In this document: in pieces, positions 1-5,502 of the stretch
How the letters are laid out: every line of letters starts with the position of its first letter
How positions within the stretch are numbered: the stretch's first letter is position 1
DNA from: Atopobiaceae bacterium
GTDB lineage: Bacteria; Actinomycetota; Coriobacteriia; Coriobacteriales; Atopobiaceae
Length of the DNA stretch: 6,783 bases
Direction of reading: 5' to 3'
Assembly: GCA_017460265.1 (NCBI GenBank)
Contig: JAFUBJ010000024.1
Span: 1-6,783 of the forward strand
Notes under the pieces: model-generated
What the model saw: the letters and a program-made list of their open reading frames with translations, nothing else
Database searches by the model: none
What the model was told of the DNA's origin: nothing
Position numbers and translations under genes: made by a program

Positions 1-1
1 C

Positions 2-943
2 ACGCAGATCGAGGCAGCGCAGGCCGCCTCGTCAAGCGCGCAGGCCCACATTGACGAGCTGTCCGGCGAACGTGACCGCCTCTCCTCCAACCTTGCCGCC
101 CTCAAGGCCGAGCACGAGGAGTCCCTGCGCCCCTATAAGAACCTCATGGACACCACCAAGGGACGCTCAGACGACGCATCCGTTGCGCTTGCAGACGCCC
201 GCCGCACCGTGAAGTCTGCCGAAAGCCAGGCCAACGACGCGATCCGCCGCCGCGACCAGCGTGTCTCGGCTGCCAACCGCGCCGTTGACAATGCTCAGGA
301 GCGACTCCGCAGGGTACAGACAGAGCTGGACAAGCTTCAGGGCGACCCAGACGCGCCCATCACGGCGCTTCCCAAGATGCGTGACGAGCTTGTCGCCGAG
401 CGCGCGCACCTCGACTCCGCCCGCGAGGACGTTGACAAGGTCACCGCCGAGACGCAACAGGCCGTGGAGGAGGCGCAGGCACGCCTGTTTACGCTGCGCC
501 AAACCCTCGAGAGCGCAGAGCGCACGGCCGAGGACGCAAAGCGCGAGGCGACGGCGAGTCGCGAGGAGTACGACCGCCTCTATAAGGAGGCAAAGGCCGC
601 GGAGGACGAGCTCGAGTCCACCATCAAGGAGCGTACGCGTGACATTGCCGCCGCGACCAAGGACCGCGACGCGGCGGAAAGACGCATCGACGAACTTCAG
701 ATCGTCCTGGACGAGGCAAACGACATCCACGAGACCCCCGAGGTCACGAGCAAGCTTCGCGAGCGCATCTCCGCCGGCCAGGCCGAGCTCGAGCGGCAGG
801 GCCAGGAGTTTCAGGAGCTCACGCAGTCAGAGAGGGAGCTGAGGGAGACGACGCGCAGCAAGCGCATCCTCTTCGTTGCCGTGGTCGCCTTCAGCGTGGT
901 GCTCATGGTGGCGCTCGGCTGCTTCCTGCTGCTCAGGAAATAG
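2..943 (+). CDS. Coiled-coil protein with C-terminal membrane anchor (5' end outside window)
   Basis: I do not recognise a named family. The reading frame is open from base 2, so the gene starts left of the window; the first ATG in frame, at 146, is probably internal because the 48 codons before it have the same coiled-coil character. The visible 313 residues are almost wholly charged and alanine-rich (Glu, Arg, Lys, Asp, Ala, Gln), with heptad-like spacing and few prolines, as in a long alpha-helical coiled coil. A short break with prolines (DPDAPITALPK, near visible residues 115-125) may be a hinge. A basic stretch (TTRSKR) is followed by about 23 hydrophobic residues (visible 289-311, beginning ILFVAVV) and only Arg-Lys before the stop TAG. 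This predicts a tail-anchored membrane protein with the coiled coil on the cytoplasmic side. A structural, scaffold or envelope-linked role is possible but is a guess. A strong terminator follows. Confidence 0.85.
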   Translation, partial: TQIEAAQAASSSAQAHIDELSGERDRLSSNLAALKAEHEESLRPYKNLMDTTKGRSDDASVALADARRTVKSAESQANDAIRRRDQRVSAANRAVDNAQERLRRVQTELDKLQGDPDAPITALPKMRDELVAERAHLDSAREDVDKVTAETQQAVEEAQARLFTLRQTLESAERTAEDAKREATASREEYDRLYKEAKAAEDELESTIKERTRDIAAATKDRDAAERRIDELQIVLDEANDIHETPEVTSKLRERISAGQAELERQGQEFQELTQSERELRETTRSKRILFVAVVAFSVVLMVALGCFLLLRK

Positions 944-965
944 GGAGGGCTCTCAGCATACCTAG

Positions 966-1000
966 ACCGGCCGGGGGACACAGCCCCCCGGCCGGTTTTT
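966..1000 (+). terminator. Rho-independent terminator of the coiled-coil gene
   Basis: A perfect 12-base inverted repeat, ACCGGCCGGGGG at 966-977 and CCCCCGGCCGGT at 985-996, encloses a 7-base loop and runs into five T (996-1000). It starts 22 bases after the stop of the plus-strand gene. The T tract overlaps the TAA stop (999-1001) of the convergent M20 peptidase gene. Read on the minus strand, the same hairpin follows that stop directly but lacks a good U tract afterwards, so any termination in that direction would be weaker. Confidence 0.92.
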
Positions 1001-2150
1001 ATACAAGGTCGGCCTGGGCGAGCATGATGCCGAGCGCCACGGCAAGCCCGTCGCGCAGGCTGGAGATGTCTATCCACTCGTCGCGCGTGTGGGCAAGCGC
1101 CCCTCGGATGGCGCCGACCGTGTTGGCGCAGATGCCCATGCTCAAGGGGATGTTGGCGTCCGTCGAGGCCGGATAGTCACGTGCCTCCTCGCCCGTCACG
1201 TCATGGATGACATCGCAGGTTGCCTGCGTCATGAGATCGAGCTCGCAACTGTGGCCGGGCTGGCTCGCCGGACGTATGCCAACCTCCTCGACCGACACGT
1301 CCACCTCGTCCGTACGATACCGCTCCACCACGCCCTCCATCTGGGAGCGCAGGTCCCGCAGCACCTCATCGGAAAGGGAGCGATACTCAAACAGACAGCT
1401 GGCCTGCGCCGCGATGACGTTGACGGTGGTCCCGCCCTCGATGCTTCCCACGTTGACGGTCGTGGTCACCTCCTTGGGAAGACGCATGCCATAAAGGTCT
1501 TGGACCAGCGCGCAGAGGCGCTCGACGGCATTGGGCCGACCAAAGTCCATGAACGAGTGCCCGCCCTGCGTCTTGACCGCAATACGCCAGCGATGTGACC
1601 CCACCGCCGTCGACACCACGCCGGGAAGGTAGAGGTCAAACGAATAGAAACGCCTTATGCGCGAGCCGTAGGCATCAAACAGGGCACGGGTCCCCTTGAG
1701 GTTTCCCAGCCCCTCCTCGCACGAGTTTGCCACGACGAGGGCGCCCACGCCCTTGGGAAGCAGCTCGGGATGGTGCGCAAGGTGGCGCCCTGCCAGGAGC
1801 ACCGCGACCAGGTTTGCCGTATCGTCACCGACACCGGGCGCAAGCAGGCGGCCTCCCTCCTCGCGCAGGGGAAGCATGTCCATATCGGGAAAGACGACGT
1901 CCGTGTGGGCCGCAAAGACCACAAGGTCGCACGTGCCATCGTCTTCAATCGGGCAGACAACGTTCAAGGCATCGTCCACGAAGGCTCCGGACATGCCGTT
2001 GCGCGCCATCCAGTCATGCACAAAGGCGGCGCGGCGCTCCTCGTGGTGAGACGGCGCGGGAATGCGCGCCAACGTGCGGAGCAGGTCCAACGCCTCGTCC
2101 TCATGTTCCCGGGCAAACGCCCGCGCAAGGTCAAGCCGCTCTGGTCTCAT
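999..2150 (-). CDS. M20-family zinc metallopeptidase / amidohydrolase
   Basis: The 383-residue protein is a co-catalytic metallohydrolase of the M20 (PepT/carboxypeptidase G2/ArgE-like) family, which usually cleaves dipeptides, tripeptides or acylated amino acids in the cytoplasm; the substrate cannot be told from sequence. The expected motifs appear in order: HTD (His82, Asp84) for the first metal ligand and its partner; GVGDDTAN (Asp109/110) for the bridging Asp; SCEEG (Glu145, Glu146) for the catalytic base and a ligand; FDLY (Asp172); GGHS (His198) in the inserted dimerisation domain, about residues 186-290; and AHTRDEW (His354) for the last ligand. Length is normal for the family and there is no signal peptide. 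The ATG start is supported by a good ribosome binding site, TAAGGAG at 2156-2162. The gene lies 43 bases after queA on the same strand, so co-transcription is likely, but no functional link to queuosine is evident. Confidence 0.93.
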   Translation of the reverse strand: MRPERLDLARAFAREHEDEALDLLRTLARIPAPSHHEERRAAFVHDWMARNGMSGAFVDDALNVVCPIEDDGTCDLVVFAAHTDVVFPDMDMLPLREEGGRLLAPGVGDDTANLVAVLLAGRHLAHHPELLPKGVGALVVANSCEEGLGNLKGTRALFDAYGSRIRRFYSFDLYLPGVVSTAVGSHRWRIAVKTQGGHSFMDFGRPNAVERLCALVQDLYGMRLPKEVTTTVNVGSIEGGTTVNVIAAQASCLFEYRSLSDEVLRDLRSQMEGVVERYRTDEVDVSVEEVGIRPASQPGHSCELDLMTQATCDVIHDVTGEEARDYPASTDANIPLSMGICANTVGAIRGALAHTRDEWIDISSLRDGLAVALGIMLAQADLV

Positions 2151-2193
2151 GGGTGCTCCTTACCGTTGTCACAGCGATGGGTCATCTGGCTCG

Positions 2194-3354
2194 CTACGCA
2201 ATGAGCATGGCGTCACCAAACGAGAAGAACCGGTAGCGCTCTGCGATGGCCTGCGCGTATGCGTCCATGATCTGCTCGCGCGTGGCAAAGGCCGAGACGA
2301 GCATCATGAGGGTCGAGCGGGGAACATGGAAGTTGGTGACCATGGCGTCGACCACATGGAAGGTCGAGCCTGGCATGAGGTAGAGGCTCGTGGTGGCATT
2401 GGCCCGCTCCACCACGTCTCCTCTGCCCGTGATGGCGGCGGAGTCTTGGGCGGCCTCGAACCGCCGTGCGACCATGGGAGGCTCGAAGACCGGCGCATCA
2501 TGGTCGAAGGCGCTCTCGAGCGAGCGCACCGACGTGGTGCCGATGGCAATCACGCGATGCCCCGAGGCCTTGGTCGCATGAACGGCGTCCACCACCGACT
2601 GTGGGACGTGGTAGCGCTCGGTATGGATGGTGTGGTCGCGCGGATCGTCCTCTTCCACCAGGCGGAAGGTGTCGATGCCCACCTCGAGCTCGACCTCCTC
2701 CCAGCCTACGCCCTTCTTGCGGATGCGCTCGATGAGCTCGGGCGTAAAGTGCAGCCCCGCCGTCGGGGCGGCTGCGGAGTGCTCCTCGCTCATGGCGTAG
2801 ACCGTCTGGTACTTTTCGGGGTCGCCTTCGTAGCCCTGAATGTAGGGAGGGAGCGGCACATGTCCTGCCTCATGGACGGCCTGGTCGAGCGTGCGGCCGC
2901 CTTCGGGCGCAAAGCGCACGAGGCGCCCTCCCCTGCTGCCTTCCACAAAGTCGAGGACCTCTGCCGTAAGAACCACCGGGGACTCCATGGGAGCCAGGAG
3001 GCCGCCCGCACGGTATTCGATGACCGCTCCCTGCTTGAGGCGCTTGCCCGGATACACCAGGCACTCCCATACCGAGCCCATCGGGTCGAGGTCCTCTCGA
3101 CGGCGCAGCAGAAGCGTCTCAGCAACCGCTCCCGTAGGTTTGTGCCCCACCAAGCGGGCAGGCATCACGCGGGTGTGATTGGCAACGATGAGGTCCCCCT
3201 CCTCGAGGTAGTCCACGATGTCCGTGAAGGTGCGGTGCTCCACACGGCCGTCTTCGCGGTGCAGCACCAGCAGCCTGCAGGAGTCGCGCGGCTCCGCGGG
3301 CGTCTGGGCTATGAGCTCTTCGGGAAGGGTGTAGTCAAAGTCGTCGGTGCGCAT
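2194..3354 (-). CDS. queA: S-adenosylmethionine:tRNA ribosyltransferase-isomerase QueA
   Basis: QueA transfers and isomerises the ribosyl group of S-adenosylmethionine onto 7-aminomethyl-7-deazaguanine (preQ1) in the tRNA wobble position, giving epoxyqueuosine. Family signatures run the whole length: the N-terminal FDYTLPEELIAQTPAEPRD, ANHTRVMPARL (58-68), the WECLVYPGKRLKQG region (97-109), GHVPLPPYI (164-172), PTAGLHFTPEL (197-207), GTTSVRSLES (272-281), FHVVDAMVTNFHVPRSTL (332-349) and the C-terminal RYRFFSFGDAMLI. At 386 residues it is longer than the usual 340-360; the surplus sits mainly at about residues 295-322, between the GTTSVRSLES motif and the YLMPG segment. The start fits the conserved N-terminus, but the ribosome binding site is weak (AGAAGAG). 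A possible promoter lies upstream at 3392-3397. queH, the next pathway step, is two genes upstream on the same strand. Confidence 0.97.
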   Translation of the reverse strand: MRTDDFDYTLPEELIAQTPAEPRDSCRLLVLHREDGRVEHRTFTDIVDYLEEGDLIVANHTRVMPARLVGHKPTGAVAETLLLRRREDLDPMGSVWECLVYPGKRLKQGAVIEYRAGGLLAPMESPVVLTAEVLDFVEGSRGGRLVRFAPEGGRTLDQAVHEAGHVPLPPYIQGYEGDPEKYQTVYAMSEEHSAAAPTAGLHFTPELIERIRKKGVGWEEVELEVGIDTFRLVEEDDPRDHTIHTERYHVPQSVVDAVHATKASGHRVIAIGTTSVRSLESAFDHDAPVFEPPMVARRFEAAQDSAAITGRGDVVERANATTSLYLMPGSTFHVVDAMVTNFHVPRSTLMMLVSAFATREQIMDAYAQAIAERYRFFSFGDAMLIA

Positions 3355-3391
3355 GGGTAGCTCTTCTGATCGATTCTGTCACGGCCAACCG

Positions 3392-3397
3392 ATTGTA
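3392..3397 (-). promoter_or_regulatory. Possible -10 box upstream of queA
   Basis: Read on the minus strand, this hexamer is TACAAT, one base from the sigma-70 consensus TATAAT. It lies in the 111-base gap before queA and would give a 5' leader of about 30 bases. No good -35 hexamer is seen 16-18 bases further upstream, so the call is tentative. It matters because it would let queA and the M20 gene be expressed apart from queH and the fusion gene. Confidence 0.35.
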
Positions 3398-3465
3398 GCG
3401 CGTCGAAATGGCAGACGAAGGCCATGTCGCTCATCGCGTTCATTGTCACTGGCGTCCGTGCCGCC

Positions 3466-4737
3466 TCAGTCCTCGTCGGGCTGCTGGCCGTCATGCGCCT
3501 GCCAGGCGCACGGACCCATCCAGAGGTTGCTGAAGCGCGCCGTGAACGAAGAGTCCTCGGGCGAGCACGCGTACACGCCCACGCGGACCGCACCTGCGCC
3601 CTCGTGCAGGTGGCACACGCGCATCTGGTGCCAGTCCACGCCATCCTCGGAGCAGTCGATGCGATAGTCGTCGGCACGCCTGCTCAGTCGGTACCACATC
3701 TGTCGCGTGTCGGCAGGAATCTCCGTCGTTGCCCAGTCAGACCATCCGTGGTTGGTGACGACGCTGCCCAGATGCTGGATCACCCCGTCCTCATATTCGA
3801 CCGAGCCCTTGATCCAGTTTTCGGAATCGAGGTACATGACCACGCCACATTGGTCAAAGCGATGGTGCGCGCCCGAGAAGTCTGTGCGGACGACAAACGA
3901 GAAGTACTGCTCCTCCGTCACAAGCTGCAGGGCGGGCGCGTTGTCATTGCGGAAATGGTAATAGGTGCGTTGCCAGAGGTCGGTGCCCGGCTCGGTCGTG
4001 ACGCTCAAACCGGCCTCGTTGGCCTCCCACTGCGCAGGCTCGCGGGTCCAGCGCATCGAGGACGCGTCAACAGCCCCCTCGCGCACGTCCTCCTCGGCTT
4101 TGTCACCCTTCTGGGCCGTGGCATCCCCAAGGTTGTGCATGCCCTGATATGCATCAAGAGAGAAACCGTCGTCAGAGCGAATCTCCTTCGTCATGATGCG
4201 CTTCATCCCCCATCTTTCGTAGATCCTCCAGTCACAGTTGTCACTCGTGGCAAGCCGGAGCTCCCGTGCCCCGTGACCAACCAGCCAACCGATTCCCGCA
4301 CACATGAGCGCCTTCGCAACGCCTCGCCCACGCGCCGCCGGGGCGACGACGAGCAGGGGCATCGTGGCGATGCCATCCGAACCCAGCGTGGACGCCGCCT
4401 CGTCCATGAGGCGCTCTTCCTCTTCAACGACAAGCGCCCCCACGTCGTCAGAGATGCCCAGCGCCCGCATCATCATGCGGATGTTGGTCCTCTGCTGATG
4501 CCACACGGCACGCATCTGGCTGTCGTGGTCTTCTTCACGCGGGCTACCCACAAGAAGCACGCCCAACAGCCCATCGCCCTCGTACGCAACAAGGCCGAAG
4601 TCGCTCTTGATGAGGTGCTCGCACAGCTCGTCCGCACCCAGCCAGTAGGAATGCGTGCCTTGCTCCGAATACCATGTCTCGCCCACGATCTTTGACGCAG
4701 CCTCGAAGTCTCGTCCGTAAAACTTGCGGATCTCCAT
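3466..4737 (-). CDS. GNAT acetyltransferase fused to a DUF1349 (concanavalin-like) domain
   Basis: This is a two-domain protein of 423 residues, likely cytoplasmic. Residues 1 to about 185 look like a GNAT N-acetyltransferase, which moves an acetyl group from acetyl-CoA to an amine: MEIRKFYGRDFEAASKIV at the start, strand beta-4 plus the acetyl-CoA loop PLLVVAPAARGRGVAKAL (127-144, with the R-x-x-G-x-A signature at 136-141), and a late IYERWGMKR (172-180) typical of the fold's last part. A hydrophilic linker (about 205-225) leads to residues 226-409, which match DUF1349, a beta-sandwich related to concanavalin-like lectins and to yeast Ree1: YYHFRNDNAPALQL, the FDQCGVVMYLDSENWIKGSVEY strand pair, GWSDW (331-335) and WYRLSRRADDYRIDCSEDG. 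The substrate is unknown; DUF1349 may bind a sugar or mediate contacts. The ATG has a strong ribosome binding site (GAGAGGGGAG, 4745-4754), 22 bases after the queH stop, so the two are probably co-transcribed. Confidence 0.88.
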   Translation of the reverse strand: MEIRKFYGRDFEAASKIVGETWYSEQGTHSYWLGADELCEHLIKSDFGLVAYEGDGLLGVLLVGSPREEDHDSQMRAVWHQQRTNIRMMMRALGISDDVGALVVEEEERLMDEAASTLGSDGIATMPLLVVAPAARGRGVAKALMCAGIGWLVGHGARELRLATSDNCDWRIYERWGMKRIMTKEIRSDDGFSLDAYQGMHNLGDATAQKGDKAEEDVREGAVDASSMRWTREPAQWEANEAGLSVTTEPGTDLWQRTYYHFRNDNAPALQLVTEEQYFSFVVRTDFSGAHHRFDQCGVVMYLDSENWIKGSVEYEDGVIQHLGSVVTNHGWSDWATTEIPADTRQMWYRLSRRADDYRIDCSEDGVDWHQMRVCHLHEGAGAVRVGVYACSPEDSSFTARFSNLWMGPCAWQAHDGQQPDED

Positions 4738-4759
4738 CCAGCAACTCCCCTCTCAAAGC

Positions 4760-5422
4760 CTAGCCAGCGTGCGCAGCCGCCTTGGCCGCCTTACGTGCGT
4801 CGCGCGCCTCATGGCGCTCGATTGCCGCCTCGGCCGCAGAGAAACGGCAACCGCAATAGTTTTGCCGATACATCCCCAGCTCACGCGAACGCGTTGTGGC
4901 ATCTGGGTAATGCGGACGAAAGTCGCGCCACACGGGCGTAAGGCCGTGCGAGCGGGCAAGCTTGCCCAGGACTTCGCCGCAGGTGTCAAAGAGCTGGTAG
5001 GGAGAGACCGCAAGCGTTGTTGAGATGCGCTCAAAGCCCTGTTCGCGCGCCACGCGACACGCCTCGGCAAGGCGGAGCGCGTAGCACGCGCGGCAACGCG
5101 CCGCGCGGTCAAAGCCATGGGGAGCCACGACGCGCTCCCATGCGGCGCGGTCATCCCCTGCCACGACCACCTCAACATGCGCGACGTCCTTTGCCCAGCG
5201 CTTGAGGGTCGCAAGGCGCAGGTCATGCTCTGCGACGGGCTGGATGTTGGGGTTTGACCAGCAGATCGTTGGCTCGAAGCCCTCCTCCCGCAGCAGCCGC
5301 ACCGGCTCCAGCGAGCACGGGCCGCAGCAGGCATGAAGCAGGAGCGGTGTGCGTTCCAAAGGCTCCTCCACTTCCTCGGCATCATGTGCGCCACCATCTT
5401 GACATATGGTTAACCTTATCAT
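4760..5422 (-). CDS. queH: Epoxyqueuosine reductase QueH
   Basis: QueH (formerly DUF208) reduces epoxyqueuosine to queuosine in tRNA, replacing the unrelated cobalamin-dependent QueG in many bacteria. The family cysteines are all present: HACCGPCS (Cys32, Cys33, Cys36), RCRACY (Cys110, Cys113) and NYCGC (Cys190, Cys192), which in this family hold an iron-sulphur cluster and a metal site. Other signatures are SNPNIQP (56-62), TTLAVSPYQ (135-143), DFRPHY (167-172) and GMYRQNYCGCRFS (183-195). The C-terminal tail is rich in Ala, Lys and Arg. The ATG at 5422 gives 220 residues but puts some 28 unmatched residues before the HACC motif and has no clear ribosome binding site. A TTG at 5357-5359, preceded by GGAGGAG, would give 199 residues starting just before the conserved core and may be the true start. 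It is the first gene of the minus-strand set and divergent from the tRNA ligase gene. Confidence 0.95.
   Translation of the reverse strand: MIRLTICQDGGAHDAEEVEEPLERTPLLLHACCGPCSLEPVRLLREEGFEPTICWSNPNIQPVAEHDLRLATLKRWAKDVAHVEVVVAGDDRAAWERVVAPHGFDRAARCRACYALRLAEACRVAREQGFERISTTLAVSPYQLFDTCGEVLGKLARSHGLTPVWRDFRPHYPDATTRSRELGMYRQNYCGCRFSAAEAAIERHEARDARKAAKAAAHAG
5363..5369 (-). promoter_or_regulatory. Ribosome binding site favouring a TTG start for queH
   Basis: On the minus strand GGAGGAG ends 3 bases before an in-frame TTG (5357-5359); its GGAGG core is 5 bases from it. The resulting protein would begin MERTPLLLHACCGPCS, close to the usual short QueH N-terminus. The upstream ATG at 5422 has no comparable site. 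Because the bases also encode in-frame Glu codons of the longer reading, chance cannot be excluded. Confidence 0.4.
5404..5419. repeat. Imperfect 16-base palindrome between queH and the tRNA ligase gene
   Basis: The sequence ATATGGTTAACCTTAT is symmetric about its centre, with a perfect GGTTAACC core (5408-5415) and one mismatched pair (5407/5416). It is notably AT-rich within GC-rich surroundings. It lies in or beside the divergent start region, overlapping the 5' end of the longer queH reading. It could be an operator for a dimeric regulator, but a short palindrome like this may also occur by chance. Confidence 0.3.
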
Positions 5423-5457
5423 GACCGCGAGACATGCGGGCGCGCGGCTCGGTGTTG

Positions 5458-5466
5458 TGGGATACT
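5458..5466 (+). promoter_or_regulatory. Possible extended -10 promoter for the tRNA ligase gene
   Basis: TGGGATACT reads as the extended -10 pattern TG-n followed by GATACT, which agrees with TATAAT at four of six positions. It lies 36 bases before the ATG at 5503 and would give a leader of about 30 bases. No -35 element stands at the right distance, which extended -10 promoters can tolerate. The 80-base gap is too short to hold a full T-box leader. Confidence 0.25.
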
Positions 5467-5502
5467 GGATGGGTTACGCACAAGACCTACGAGAGGGGTT
5501 CC

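Noticed and set aside
167..730. A 187-codon minus-strand frame opposite the coiled-coil gene
   Set aside because: It is a Leu/Val-rich mirror of the Glu/Lys/Asp-rich coiled-coil codons, a typical antisense artefact.
2062..3360. A 432-codon open frame on the plus strand
   Set aside because: It lies antisense over queA and the start of the M20 gene, both of which carry full family motifs; its product is His/Arg-rich with no recognisable domain. Long antisense frames are expected in GC-rich coding DNA.
3355..3465. Possible terminator or small gene in the 111-base gap between the fusion gene and queA
   Set aside because: No stem of convincing length followed by a T run is seen on the minus strand, and no small frame has both a start with a ribosome binding site and a plausible product.
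3424..4695. A 423-codon open frame on the plus strand
   Set aside because: It is antisense to the GNAT-DUF1349 gene, which has recognisable domains and a strong ribosome binding site; the antisense product shows no family features.
4753..5397. A 214-codon minus-strand frame overlapping queH in another frame
   Set aside because: The product is Arg/Ser/Ala-rich low-complexity sequence without motifs, whereas the queH frame has all expected cysteines.
5399..5422. TTGACA with TATCAT as a sigma-70 promoter for the tRNA ligase gene
   Set aside because: The spacing is 12 bases rather than 16-18, and no -10-like hexamer lies at the correct distance.
5423..5502. T-box leader upstream of the tRNA ligase gene
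   Set aside because: The gap is only 80 bases and shows no antiterminator/terminator hairpin pair or T-box core sequence.
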